Below are positions 18,811 to 29,094 of a stretch of DNA of 64,000 nt, piece by piece. The stretch is from Erythrobacter sp. (lineage in GTDB: Bacteria; Pseudomonadota; Alphaproteobacteria; Sphingomonadales; Sphingomonadaceae), in the NCBI RefSeq assembly GCF_030066995.1, contig NZ_JASJAP010000001.1, positions 1,223,230 to 1,287,229 on the forward strand. Reading direction: 5' to 3'. Each line of letters begins with the position of its first letter. Positions within the stretch are counted from its first letter, which is position 1. Below the pieces are notes generated by a model. The model had not been told where the DNA came from. It did no database searches and worked only from the letters and a program-made list of their open reading frames with translations. Position numbers and translations under genes: made by a program.

Positions 18811-20034
18811 ATGACCAGCAATCGCCCATCCCTCTTCGAGCGCGCCAAGCCAGCGCCGCAGCGCGCGCCGCAACGCATGGGCGTGCAGCGCGCGCGACCC
18901 CGGGGCAGCATCGCGACAGGTTCTCCGGCCAAGCGTCGCAAGCGGTTCGCCAGCCTGTTGGCGCTCATCGCTGTTCCAGCCATGGCCGCGGCGCCGGGCG
19001 ATTTCGGAGCGCTTGCGGGCAACGCTCCGAGCGATCCGGTTGCGCGAGGCGTCAGCGAAGGACGGCGCGGCGCGATGGCGTTTGAACAACCGGGGATGAG
19101 CTTTCCAGGCTCGGCCTTCTACTATCTCGCCGATCCGCCCAAGGCGGCGTTGATCGCTTTGCCCGAAAGCGATCCCGCCAGCCGGTCCGCGCAAGGCGCC
19201 CGCGCGCCAGGCACGCTGATCGACGCGGGCCCCGCGGCGCGTCCGTTTGTCGCCGGTAGCGGGGCGAACTACGCGCGCGCCGAAGACTGTCTGGCCCAGG
19301 CCGTGTGGTACGAGGCGGCCAGCGAAAGCGAAGCGGGTCAGCGCGCGGTAGCGCAAGTGGTGCTCAACCGCGTCGCGCATCCCTCATGGCCGGGAAGCGT
19401 GTGCGGCGTCGTCTATCAGGGATCGCAGCGTTCGACCGGTTGCCAGTTCAGCTTCACCTGCGATGGCAGTCTGGCTCGCCGCAAACCAGAGAGCCTTAAC
19501 GGTGCCAGCTGGAATCGCGCTCGGCGCGTTGCGCGCGGCGCTCTTGCAGGCGATGTCTACACGCCGATTGGTCACGCAACGCACTACCATACGCTTTGGG
19601 TGAAGCCCTATTGGGCGCGCGCGCTCGATCATGTCGGGACGATCGGCGCGCACCGTTTCTACCGCAATCGCGGATCGGGCGGGACAAAAACTGCGTTTTC
19701 GGCGCGCTATAGCGGGAACGAGCCGCTCGTTTCCGCGCGTCGCGCGGCGATTGCCCGCTCCCTCGAACCATCGGCGCTGGCCAAGGATGGCGACCGGATG
19801 GCAAACGCGCCTGGCGCGCGGCTGTCGATCACCGCGCAGCCTTCGAGCGAGGCTGCAAGCCCTGTCCGCGCCGAACCCACTGGCGGCGCGCTCGCCGACC
19901 CGGCGCTCGAAAGCGCCGGAAAGCCGCGCGACGCCTACACGAGGGCGGGCCGCTGGAAGGTCGATCCAAGCGCTCTCGATCTTGGCGCCTCGGGTCGTTC
20001 GCAAGCGAATACCGGCGATCCGCCAAGACCCTGA
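18811..20034 (+). CDS. SleB/CwlJ-type cell wall hydrolase
   Basis: A 407-residue protein containing a Hydrolase_2 (SleB/CwlJ) domain at about residues 155-275: EDCLAQAVWYEAASESEAGQ, AVAQVVLNRVAHPSWPGSVC, STGCQFSFTCDG and HATHYHTLWVKPYW. The conserved Glu in YEAASE is the likely catalytic acid for glycan cleavage. An Arg-rich N-terminus precedes a hydrophobic signal or anchor (FASLLALIAVPAMAAAPG, about residues 50-67). The C-terminal 130 residues are low complexity. The ATG at 18811 is chosen because upstream in-frame sequence overlaps the BtuF relic. A role in peptidoglycan remodelling is inferred from the family. Confidence 0.85.
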   Translation: MTSNRPSLFERAKPAPQRAPQRMGVQRARPRGSIATGSPAKRRKRFASLLALIAVPAMAAAPGDFGALAGNAPSDPVARGVSEGRRGAMAFEQPGMSFPGSAFYYLADPPKAALIALPESDPASRSAQGARAPGTLIDAGPAARPFVAGSGANYARAEDCLAQAVWYEAASESEAGQRAVAQVVLNRVAHPSWPGSVCGVVYQGSQRSTGCQFSFTCDGSLARRKPESLNGASWNRARRVARGALAGDVYTPIGHATHYHTLWVKPYWARALDHVGTIGAHRFYRNRGSGGTKTAFSARYSGNEPLVSARRAAIARSLEPSALAKDGDRMANAPGARLSITAQPSSEAASPVRAEPTGGALADPALESAGKPRDAYTRAGRWKVDPSALDLGASGRSQANTGDPPRP

Positions 20035-20210
20035 GCCCGCTGCGAACTCACGGTTAACTGACGCTCAACCGTGTCCTCACACCAAGCCTTAGCTACCCGG
20101 CTCCTATCCGATGCGGCCTTGCTTCTCTTGCGCGCTCCGCGTCCCTCCCCAGCGCTTATTTCGGCGTGACGGCATCGATCCTGCGCGCAGGGCCCTTTGG
20201 AATTGGCTGA

Positions 20211-20570
20211 ATGACAACCGACCTCGCCGCCGTACAATCCGGCTATAACAATCCAGCGATCGGCCCCCTGCCGCGCTCGACCTCGCGCACTCTAATTGCA
20301 GGAGCAATGGAACGGGTCGCGAACGACACCGGATCGCCCACGCCCGCTGGCGGACTGGACGAACCGCTCTTGAAGGCCGCCTTGCAGCATTTTGCCGAGC
20401 ACGGGCTCGGCGCTGCGCAAACCGCTCGGGCCCGAGCCGAAGCGGCGTTAGGCGCGGGCGATCGCAGCGGATACCGATGGTGGCTTGAGATCACACGCAC
20501 ACTCGATGCGCGCCTCGCCGACGAGGCTCAGCGCGCGCCGCGCGAGCGACGAGTGGCCTGGCCGGAATAG
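20211..20570 (+). CDS. Conserved hypothetical protein
   Basis: A 119-residue soluble protein without signal peptide or known motif. The first 50 residues are Pro/Gly/Ser-rich. The rest is helical (LLKAALQHFAEHGLGAAQTA, ARAEAALGAGDRSGYRWWLE, ITRTLDARLADEAQ). The ATG follows a weak GGCTGA. It precedes the GGDEF-EAL gene by about 120 bp on the same strand and may share its transcript. The function is unknown. Confidence 0.6.
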   Translation: MTTDLAAVQSGYNNPAIGPLPRSTSRTLIAGAMERVANDTGSPTPAGGLDEPLLKAALQHFAEHGLGAAQTARARAEAALGAGDRSGYRWWLEITRTLDARLADEAQRAPRERRVAWPE

Positions 20571-20688
20571 TCCGCATTTGTCCGCGGCCCTGTCACGCGG
20601 GACCGTATTCGCCATGTCGCCGGGGTCTAGCGGGTGCAAGACGCGCGTTAACCGCTGCTTGACCTGTTGGAGCTAACGCCTGCGGGTT

Positions 20689-22659
20689 ATGGCGGTGGGT
20701 TGGCTTCTCTCTTTGTTTGGCGCACGCGTCGCGCCCGATCCGTCGGACGATGCGAGCTCGCAGCGCGCCCGGCGGGTGCTCGTCCACTCGCTTTACACCC
20801 AGCCTTCCAGTCTGGCCTTCGGAGCGGTTGCCGGCGTGACCGCGACCAGCGCTGCGGCGTGGGTGTCGGGCATCGGGTTTCTCTGGCTTTGCGCGCTCGC
20901 GCTCGCGGTGGTTGCCGCCGCGCGTGTGGCCCTTGCCTACAGCGTCTTGCCCGGTTCGACGACCGCCAGTCTGCGTCGGCTCGAACTGCTCTATGAGATC
21001 GGCGCTTTCACATACGCGGCGCTGCTTGGCGGGGCAGCCGCGTTCTGCCTCCTGATGGACGAGAGCAGCGAAGCGTGCGCCCTGATCGTCGCCAACGCGC
21101 TGTGCTATGGGATCGCCGTGGCCGCCCGCAACGCCGGGCGACCGGGCCTGGCGCTTGGTCAGCTTGCTCTCGTCGCGCTTCCGATCGCGGTAACCGCGCT
21201 GACGATCGGATCTGTCGCGATGGTCGCCCTCGCGATCACGATAGGTCTGATGATCGCGGGCATGGCGACGATCACGCTCAACATTGCGGACATATTGCGC
21301 GAATCCATCGCGGCGGCTGAAACCAGCCGCGATCTGGCCCACAAGATGCAGGCTTTGGCGCGGACCGATGTCGTCACCGACCTCGCCAACCGCGCCGGTC
21401 TCAACCACGCAATGGTCGAGACCTTGATGAGCATCGACGATGACAGCCATTTTGCCCTGTTCTGGATCGATCTGGACCGCTTCAAGGAAGTCAACGATCT
21501 GCTCGGGCATCCGGTCGGCGACCGCGTCCTCATCGAGGTCGCCCGGCGTCTGCGCGATGTGTGCCCGCAGGGGTCGACCGTCTCGCGTTTCGGCGGAGAC
21601 GAGTTCATCATGTTCTGCCCGACCGCCGGGCGCAAGGACGCTGAGCGGATCTCAAGCGAGATCCACGCCGAGATCATGCGCGCCATCCGCGTCGATGGCG
21701 ACCGGCTGGAAGTGCGCGCGTCGGTGGGCGTTGCGCTGCTGCCCGAGGATGGCAAGGACGCCGATACACTCATGAAGCGCGCGGATCTTGCGCTCTATCA
21801 CGCCAAGGTGGGGGGACGCGCGCAGACCTGCTTCTTTACCCCCTCCATGACGCGCGACCTCGTGCGCCGACGCGAGATCGAAGGCGAGCTGCGCACCGCC
21901 CTGCAACGCGATGAGTTGTCGATCTTCTTCCAGCCGATCGTGGACCTTGAGACCGGGCGGATACGCACGTTCGAGGCGCTGGTGCGGTGGTTCCACCCGG
22001 ACAAGGGAGAGCTGACGCCGGACGAATTCATCCCGGTCGCCGAGGAGACGGGCGTCATCCTGACGCTGGGCAACTGGATCACCGCGCAGGCCGCGCGCAT
22101 CGCCGCGCAATGGCCCGAAGACGTGACCGTGTCGGTCAACCTTTCGCCGCTTCAGATCCGCGCTCCGGGCGCCGCGCTCGGCATCAAGAATGCGCTGCGC
22201 GAAGCGCGTCTCGATCCGCGGCGTTTGGAGCTTGAAGTGACCGAAGGGCTGTTCATCGACGACAACCACGCAACGGCCAGCTTCATCGAGGAGCTTTCCG
22301 AAATCGGCGTGCGGTTTGCGCTCGACGATTTTGGCACCGGCTATTCCTCGCTCGCGTACATCAACAGTTTCCCCTTCCGCAAAATCAAGGTCGATCGCAG
22401 CTTTGTATCGGGCTCGCAGGTCGGGCGGCGCAGCGACGCGATCATCCGCGCGGTGGCGGAAATGGGCACAACGCTTGAGATGGACATCGTCGCCGAGGGT
22501 CTTGAGACGCTCGAACAGGTTCAGGCGGTCCGGGCGGCGGGATGCACGCTGGGTCAGGGCTATTACTTCAGCCGCGCCGTGCCCGATTATCTGGCCGCGA
22601 TGCTGCTCGCTCAGGAACGCGAGAATTCGGGCGAAGCGCACACGGCCCTGCGCGCTTGA
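20689..22659 (+). CDS. Membrane diguanylate cyclase/phosphodiesterase (GGDEF-EAL)
   Basis: A 656-residue c-di-GMP turnover protein. About six hydrophobic helices (residues 35-195) form the membrane sensor part. A short helical linker leads to a GGDEF domain with intact RFGGDEF (about residue 302), then an EAL domain with EALVRW (about 428), NLSPLQ, ELEVTEG, DDFGTGYSSL (about 545) and VAEGLET. The catalytic and metal-binding residues of both domains are present, so it could make or break c-di-GMP; which activity dominates cannot be told. The membrane domain carries no named sensor motif I recognise. Confidence 0.93.
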   Translation: MAVGWLLSLFGARVAPDPSDDASSQRARRVLVHSLYTQPSSLAFGAVAGVTATSAAAWVSGIGFLWLCALALAVVAAARVALAYSVLPGSTTASLRRLELLYEIGAFTYAALLGGAAAFCLLMDESSEACALIVANALCYGIAVAARNAGRPGLALGQLALVALPIAVTALTIGSVAMVALAITIGLMIAGMATITLNIADILRESIAAAETSRDLAHKMQALARTDVVTDLANRAGLNHAMVETLMSIDDDSHFALFWIDLDRFKEVNDLLGHPVGDRVLIEVARRLRDVCPQGSTVSRFGGDEFIMFCPTAGRKDAERISSEIHAEIMRAIRVDGDRLEVRASVGVALLPEDGKDADTLMKRADLALYHAKVGGRAQTCFFTPSMTRDLVRRREIEGELRTALQRDELSIFFQPIVDLETGRIRTFEALVRWFHPDKGELTPDEFIPVAEETGVILTLGNWITAQAARIAAQWPEDVTVSVNLSPLQIRAPGAALGIKNALREARLDPRRLELEVTEGLFIDDNHATASFIEELSEIGVRFALDDFGTGYSSLAYINSFPFRKIKVDRSFVSGSQVGRRSDAIIRAVAEMGTTLEMDIVAEGLETLEQVQAVRAAGCTLGQGYYFSRAVPDYLAAMLLAQERENSGEAHTALRA

Positions 22660-22767
22660 GGCGCAGCCCGCCGATCGGGTCGGTCGAGTAAGCGATTGAT
22701 CGAAGAATTCCGAGAAATGCGGCCAGTGTATTCAGCGTGCAGTAAGGCGCGCGGCGCTGTCTGACAG

Positions 22768-22797
22768 GCAATTATTGCTATTGCGAACTATACGCAA
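22768..22797. promoter_or_regulatory. Two adjacent inverted repeats upstream of mdh
   Basis: GCAAT-T-ATTGC (22768-22778) is followed two bases later by TTGCG-N7-CGCAA (22781-22797), whose spacer contains TATA. The pair lies in an AT-rich patch about 200 bp before mdh in an otherwise empty 330-bp gap. It looks like an operator region for the TCA cluster; the regulator is unknown. Confidence 0.4.
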
Positions 22798-22904
22798 ATA
22801 AATCCACCGAATGCGACTTTTTGATGGTTGCAAAGCCCTGGCGAGAGGCCTACCCCGCCCTTCGAAGACAATGCAAAGCCGCTACGGGACGGGGGCACGC
22901 ATGA

Positions 22905-24429
<1,525 letters not shown>

Positions 24430-24456
24430 ATGTCCATCCCCATCAACAAAGACACC
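24430..24456 (+). other. Duplicated 5' end of sucD
   Basis: These 27 bases, beginning ATGTCCATCCCCATCAAC, match the first 27 bases of sucD at 24926-24952 at 25 of 27 positions and would encode MSIPINKDT against MSILINKDT. The match stops exactly where the hairpin unit begins at 24458. The GIY-YIG element therefore sits between two copies of the sucD 5' end. Confidence 0.85.
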
Positions 24457-24457
24457 T

Positions 24458-24526
24458 GTCACCCCGGCGCAGGCCGGGGTCCAGAGGCGGCGGTCGGACG
24501 GGATTCCGGCCTACGCCGGAATGACG
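24458..24526. repeat. Left paired-hairpin unit of GIY-YIG element 1
   Basis: Two hairpins (CCCCGGCGCAGGCCGGGG and TTCCGGCCTACGCCGGAA) are bounded by GTCA and TGAC. The first 27 bases (24458-24484) are repeated exactly, in the same orientation, at 24833-24859 on the other side of the nuclease gene. Confidence 0.88.
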
Positions 24527-24532
24527 GTTGAG

Positions 24533-24825
24533 ATGGCAAAAGGCGGCTTTGTCTACATTATGGCAAGCCGCCGGAATGGAACGATTTACATCGGTGTGAC
24601 CTCCGACTTGCCCAAAAGGGTTTGGGAGCACCGGGAAGAAAGGATTGAAGGCTTCACGAAGAAATATGGCTGCAAACTCTGGTCTGGTTTGAACCCCACG
24701 AGTCTATCGAAGCGGCCATCACTCGCGAACGTCAAATGAAGGAATGGAAGCGCGCCTGGAAATTGCGCGTGATCGAAGAGAAGAACCCCAACTGGGACGA
24801 TTTGTTCGAGTTGGTTTGTAGTTAG
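24533..24825 (+). pseudogene. GIY-YIG endonuclease, frameshifted (element 1)
   Basis: The first frame reads MAKGGFVYIMASRRNGTIYI, GVTSDLPKRVWEHREER and FTKKYGCKL. A single-base deletion near 24675 then shifts the rest, which continues in another frame as VWFEPHESIEAA, ERQMKEWKRAWKLRVIEEKN and PNWDDLFELVCS to a stop at 24825. Restoring one base gives a protein of about 97 residues colinear with the intact copies at 25897 and 30441. The key residues (Tyr of YIM, YIG, Arg, Glu, Asn) are otherwise kept, so the lesion is recent. It lies between hairpin units at 24458 and 24832. Confidence 0.85.
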
Positions 24826-24831
24826 GAAATA

Positions 24832-24902
24832 CGTCACCCCGGCGCAGGCCGGGGTCCAGTTTCAAGGGTAGGACTGGATACCGGCCTTCGCCGGTATGAC
24901 GG
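24832..24902. repeat. Right paired-hairpin unit of GIY-YIG element 1
   Basis: A 71-bp unit with the same left hairpin as 24458 (27 identical bases) and a second hairpin ACCGGCCTTCGCCGGT, ending ATGACGG. The sequence after it provides the sucD ribosome-binding site (AAGGAGAAGG). Confidence 0.88.
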
Positions 24903-24925
24903 CGAAAGGAGAAGGAACGACACCA

Positions 24926-25816
24926 ATGTCCATCCTCATTAACAAAGACACCAAGGTCATCACGCAGGGGATGACCGGCAACACCGGCACTTTCCACACC
25001 GAGCAGGCGCTCGATTACGGGACCAAGATGGTCGCTGGCGTAACGCCGGGCAAAGGCGGGACGACGCATATCGGCGTGCCGCAGTTCAACACCGTGCGTG
25101 AAGCCAAGGCCGCGACTGGCGCGACCGCTTCGTGCATCTACGTGCCCCCGCCCTTTGCAGCGGACGCGATTTGCGAGGCTATCGATGCCGAAATCGAACT
25201 CATCATCTGCATCACCGAAGGGATCCCCGTGCTCGACATGGTGCGCGCCAAGGCGGCTCTCACCGGCTCCAAGTCGCGCCTGATCGGCCCCAACTGCCCC
25301 GGCGTGTTGACGCCCGATGAGTGCAAGATCGGCATCATGCCGGGCTCGATCTTCAAAAAGGGCTCCGTTGGCGTTGTCAGCCGCTCGGGCACGCTCACTT
25401 ACGAAGCCGTGCACCAGACCACGCAGGTCGGTCTTGGCCAGACCACCGCGGTCGGCATTGGCGGAGACCCGGTCAACGGCACCAACTTTATCGACGTGCT
25501 CGACCTCTTCCTCGATGATCCGGAAACCAAAAGCATGATCATGATCGGCGAAATCGGTGGATCGGCCGAAGAAGAAGCCGCCGAGTTCTTGAAGCAGGAA
25601 GCCGCCAAGGGTCGCTCCAAGCCGACTGTCGGCTTTATCGCGGGCCGCACCGCGCCTCCGGGCCGGCGCATGGGCCATGCGGGCGCGATCGTCTCGGGCG
25701 GCAAAGGCGGCGCGGAAGACAAGATCGCGGCGATGGAAGCGGCGGGCATCCGCGTCAGCCCCTCCCCATCCGAACTGGGCATCACGCTCGATGCGATGCT
25801 GAAGGAGATGGTGTGA
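24926..25816 (+). CDS. sucD: Succinyl-CoA synthetase (ADP-forming) alpha subunit
   Basis: Alpha subunit of succinyl-CoA synthetase, which makes ATP or GTP from succinyl-CoA. The 296-residue length is typical. The CoA-binding Rossmann part begins [31 protein letters not shown] and the phospho-His region [14 protein letters not shown] are present, with His near residue 247. The ATG at 24926 has AAGGAGAAGG upstream; a start at 24896 would lie in the repeat. The beta-subunit gene sucC, often adjacent, is not in this window, so the complex needs a gene elsewhere. The gene is flanked on both sides by GIY-YIG elements. Confidence 0.96.
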   Translation: MSILINKDTKVITQGMTGNTGTFHTEQALDYGTKMVAGVTPGKGGTTHIGVPQFNTVREAKAATGATASCIYVPPPFAADAICEAIDAEIELIICITEGIPVLDMVRAKAALTGSKSRLIGPNCPGVLTPDECKIGIMPGSIFKKGSVGVVSRSGTLTYEAVHQTTQVGLGQTTAVGIGGDPVNGTNFIDVLDLFLDDPETKSMIMIGEIGGSAEEEAAEFLKQEAAKGRSKPTVGFIAGRTAPPGRRMGHAGAIVSGGKGGAEDKIAAMEAAGIRVSPSPSELGITLDAMLKEMV

Positions 25817-25824
25817 TAAATTTT

Positions 25825-26225
25825 GTGAGTCCCCGCGCAGGCGGGGACCTCATCGAATAGAGCGGGCAGGCTCCTGCCTTCGCGGGAGCTCACAAGGTGG
25901 CAAAAGGAGGCTTCGTCTATATTCTTACCAATAAGAAAGATGGCGTGCTTTACATCGGAGTTACGGCTGACCTCGCCGCCCGCATTGAACAACACCGCGC
26001 AGGCGCGGTCTCCAGCTTTACCCGAAAGTACAATTGCCACCGGCTCGTCTGGTTTGAATGGTTCGAAGATCTGAACGACGCGCAGCGCGCTGAGAAACGC
26101 ATGAAGAAGTGGAACCGGGCATGGAAAGTCAAACGGATCGAAACTCGCAATCCGGCGTGGGACGATCTTTCGAAGGCCATTCCGCACATTAATTGAGGGA
26201 GGTCCCCGCCTGCGCGGGGACTCAC
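25825..26225 (+). mobile_element. GIY-YIG element 2 with perfect 25-bp terminal inverted repeats
   Basis: A 401-bp element between sucD and sucA. Its first 25 bases (25825-25849, beginning GTGAGTCCCCGCGCAGG) are the exact reverse complement of its last 25 (26201-26225, ending GCGCGGGGACTCAC). Each terminus is itself a hairpin. A second hairpin (GGCTCCTGCCTTCGCGGGAG) follows on the left at 25869-25888, ending CTCAC at 25893. The only gene inside is a GIY-YIG nuclease. No transposase is present. The left end lies 9 bp after the sucD stop and the right end 7 bp before the sucA start. Confidence 0.8.
25897..26196 (+). CDS. GIY-YIG endonuclease, small single-domain (element 2)
   Basis: A 99-residue protein consisting of one GIY-YIG nuclease domain. 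GFVYILTNKKDGVLYIGVTA holds the paired motif (Tyr of VYI, YIG), followed by the Arg of DLAARIEQH. The downstream part reads NCHRLVWFEWFEDLND, AEKRMKKWNRAWK with the probable metal-binding Glu, and NPAWDDL. The start is GTG at 25897; its Shine-Dalgarno GGGAG (25884-25888) is part of the repeat hairpin, so the repeat supplies translation signals. It lies in the same direction as the suc genes and should be co-transcribed. Nicking or cutting of the flanking hairpins is a hypothesis. Confidence 0.88.
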   Translation: MAKGGFVYILTNKKDGVLYIGVTADLAARIEQHRAGAVSSFTRKYNCHRLVWFEWFEDLNDAQRAEKRMKKWNRAWKVKRIETRNPAWDDLSKAIPHIN

Positions 26226-26232
26226 GATTAGC

Positions 26233-29061
26233 ATGAACGAGCAGAGCAACACCTTCATCCCGGACCTGACCGATCAGGAGGGCCCGCAGCCCGGACCCTC
26301 TTGGGGCAACGCCAAGTGGCTCGACACGGTGAGCGGCGCCGACGCGGATCTCGCGAGCGCGATGGATCCGACGCAGATGACGCTCGACGAGCTCAAGGGC
26401 GCGATTGACACCGCCGCCAAGAAAGCGGGCAAGCCGCTCGACAAGGACGCGCTTGAGCACGCCGCCGATATCTCCAACAAGGCGATGACGCTGGTGCGGC
26501 TTTACCGCGTGCGCGGGCACATGGCGGCCGATCTCGATCCGCTGGGCCTTCACGGCCACGAGCAGCCCGATGACCTCACGCTCGAATTTCACGGCCTGGC
26601 GGGCACCGAGGACGAAGAGGTCTATGTGAGCGACGTGCTTGGCCTTGAATGGACCACGATTCGAGCGCTGCACCGGCGCCTGCAAGAGGTCTATTGCGGC
26701 AAGGTCGGCCTTGAATACATGCACATCGCCGACACCGAGGAACGCCGGTTCCTTCAGGACAAGTTCGAAAGCCCCGGCGACACGATCCAGTTCACCCCCG
26801 AAGGCAAGAAAGCGATCCTCGCAGCCGTGATCCGCGGCGAGCAATATGAGGAGTTTCTTGGGCGTAAATATGTCGGGACCAAGCGCTTTGGCCTCGATGG
26901 CGGGGAATCGATGATCCCCGCATTGGAAGCGGTCATCAAGCATGGCGGCTCCGCGGGCGTGCGCGAGATTATCTACGGCATGGCCCATCGCGGGCGCCTC
27001 AACGTGCTCGCAAACGTGATGGCCAAGCCCTACAAGGTGATCTTCCACGAATTTTCCGGCGGCTCGGCCAATCCCGACGATGTCGGCGGTTCGGGCGATG
27101 TGAAGTATCACCTGGGCACCAGCACGGACCGCGCGTTCGACAGTATCGAGGTTCACATGAGCCTCGTCCCCAACCCCTCGCACCTTGAAGCGGTGAACCC
27201 GGTTGTGCTCGGCAAGGCGCGCGCGCAGCAGGTGATCCGCGACGATCTCGATAACATGCAGGAAGTGCTCCCTGTTCTGATCCACGGCGACGCCGCCTTT
27301 GCGGGCCAGGGCGTGGTTTGGGAGAGCCTCTCGCTTTCGGGCGTGCCCGGCTACGATACGGGCGGCTGTCTGCACTTCATCATCAACAACCAGATCGGCT
27401 TTACCACCTCGCCTAAGTTTGCGCGCTCGTCGCCCTATCCCAGCGATGTCGCCAAGGGCGTTCAAGCGCCGATCTTGCACGTCAACGGCGATGATCCCGA
27501 AGCGGTGACCTTCGCCTGCAAACTCGCGGTCGAATACCGCCAGACCTTCCACCGCGATATCGTGATCGACATGTGGTGCTATCGCCGCTTTGGCCACAAT
27601 GAAGGCGACGAGCCCAAATTCACACAGCCGCTGATGTACGACGCGATCCGCAAGCACCCGAAGGTCAGCGTCCACTATGAAGGCCGGCTGATCGAGGAAG
27701 GCGTTGTCGAGGCGGGTCACCGAGATGCGGTTGCGGGCGAATTTGTCGAGCTGCTTGAGGACGAATTCGAGGCGGCCAAGAGCTACAAGCCCAACGATGC
27801 CGACTGGTTTGGTGGGCGTTGGACCGGCCTCAACAAGCCCGCCGATCCCGAGACCGCGCGGCGCAACATCGATACCTCGATCGAGGGCAAGATGTTCGAC
27901 AAGCTCGGCGAGACACTGACCAGCGTTCCGGGCGATCTCACCATCCACAAGACGCTCGGCCGCGTGCTCGCCGCCAAAGAAAAGATGTTCAAGACCGGTG
28001 AGGGCTTCGACTGGGCCACCGCCGAGGCGCTGGCGTTCGGCAGTCTGGTGATGGAAGGCTATGGCGTGCGCCTTTCGGGACAGGATTCCGGGCGCGGCAC
28101 CTTCTCGCAGCGCCACGCGGTGTGGGTCGATCAGAAGACCGAAGAGAAATACATCCCGCTCACCACGCTGCCGCATGGCAGTTTCGAAGTCTACGATTCA
28201 ACGCTGTCCGAATACGGCGTTCTGGGGTTTGAATACGGCTTTGCGATGGCGGACCCCAAAAGCCTCGTCATGTGGGAAGCGCAGTTCGGCGATTTTGCCA
28301 ACGGCGCGCAGATCATGATCGACCAGTTCGTCGCGAGCGGCGAGGCAAAATGGCTGCGCGCAAACGGTCTCGTTATGCTGCTGCCGCACGGCTATGAAGG
28401 TCAGGGCCCCGAACACTCCTCGGCGCGGCTGGAACGCTTCCTCCAGCTGTGCGCGGACGACAATATCCAGGTCTGCAACATCACGACGCCCGCCAATTAC
28501 TTCCACGTTCTGCGCCGTCAGATGCTGCGTCCGTTCCGCAAGCCTCTGGTGATCATGACGCCCAAGTCGCTGCTGCGGCACCCGATGGCGAAATCCACCC
28601 GCGACGAATTCCTGGGCGATTGGCAGTTCAAGCGCATCAAATCGGACACGGCGATGAAGCCGGACAGCCCGGACGACAAGAAGATCAAGCGCCTTGTTCT
28701 GTGTTCGGGCAAGGTTGCCTACGACCTTATCGAAGAGCGCGACGCGAAGGGTCTGGACGATGTGTCCATCGTGCGGATCGAACAGCTCTATCCCTTCCCC
28801 GGCGACCCGCTGGCGCTGCGCCTGTCGCGCATGACCAGTCTTGAAACCGTGGTGTGGTGCCAGGAAGAGCCCAGGAACAATGGCGCGTGGTTCTTTGTCG
28901 AGAACCAGATCGAGGACGCGCTCACCCAAGGCGGGCACGAGGGCAAGCGTCCGGTCTACGCCGGGCGCGACGCGGCGGCCTCGCCCGCAACCGGGCTCGC
29001 CAGCCGCCACAAGGAACAACAGGAGAAGCTCATCGCGCAGGCGCTGGGCCTTACCCAATAA
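26233..29061 (+). CDS. sucA: 2-oxoglutarate dehydrogenase E1 component
   Basis: The thiamine-diphosphate decarboxylase of the 2-oxoglutarate dehydrogenase complex, 942 residues, typical in length. Recognisable parts are VRGHMAADLDPLG near residue 95, GMAHRGRLNVLANV, the ThDP/Mg region GDAAFAGQGVVWESL with IINNQIGFTT, the C-terminal transketolase-like half with QDSGRGTFSQRHAV, and LPHGYEGQGPEHSSARLERF. It is followed by sucB 33 bp downstream. The start lies just outside the right end of GIY-YIG element 2, so the element forms its whole upstream leader. Confidence 0.97.
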   Translation: MNEQSNTFIPDLTDQEGPQPGPSWGNAKWLDTVSGADADLASAMDPTQMTLDELKGAIDTAAKKAGKPLDKDALEHAADISNKAMTLVRLYRVRGHMAADLDPLGLHGHEQPDDLTLEFHGLAGTEDEEVYVSDVLGLEWTTIRALHRRLQEVYCGKVGLEYMHIADTEERRFLQDKFESPGDTIQFTPEGKKAILAAVIRGEQYEEFLGRKYVGTKRFGLDGGESMIPALEAVIKHGGSAGVREIIYGMAHRGRLNVLANVMAKPYKVIFHEFSGGSANPDDVGGSGDVKYHLGTSTDRAFDSIEVHMSLVPNPSHLEAVNPVVLGKARAQQVIRDDLDNMQEVLPVLIHGDAAFAGQGVVWESLSLSGVPGYDTGGCLHFIINNQIGFTTSPKFARSSPYPSDVAKGVQAPILHVNGDDPEAVTFACKLAVEYRQTFHRDIVIDMWCYRRFGHNEGDEPKFTQPLMYDAIRKHPKVSVHYEGRLIEEGVVEAGHRDAVAGEFVELLEDEFEAAKSYKPNDADWFGGRWTGLNKPADPETARRNIDTSIEGKMFDKLGETLTSVPGDLTIHKTLGRVLAAKEKMFKTGEGFDWATAEALAFGSLVMEGYGVRLSGQDSGRGTFSQRHAVWVDQKTEEKYIPLTTLPHGSFEVYDSTLSEYGVLGFEYGFAMADPKSLVMWEAQFGDFANGAQIMIDQFVASGEAKWLRANGLVMLLPHGYEGQGPEHSSARLERFLQLCADDNIQVCNITTPANYFHVLRRQMLRPFRKPLVIMTPKSLLRHPMAKSTRDEFLGDWQFKRIKSDTAMKPDSPDDKKIKRLVLCSGKVAYDLIEERDAKGLDDVSIVRIEQLYPFPGDPLALRLSRMTSLETVVWCQEEPRNNGAWFFVENQIEDALTQGGHEGKRPVYAGRDAAASPATGLASRHKEQQEKLIAQALGLTQ

Positions 29062-29094
29062 CCCGACTTTGAAGGCCGAAAGGGATCGAAACAC

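Noticed and set aside
25399..28176. A 925-codon open frame on the minus strand opposite sucD and sucA
   Set aside because: Antisense of two intact core genes and of the GIY-YIG element; no family features.
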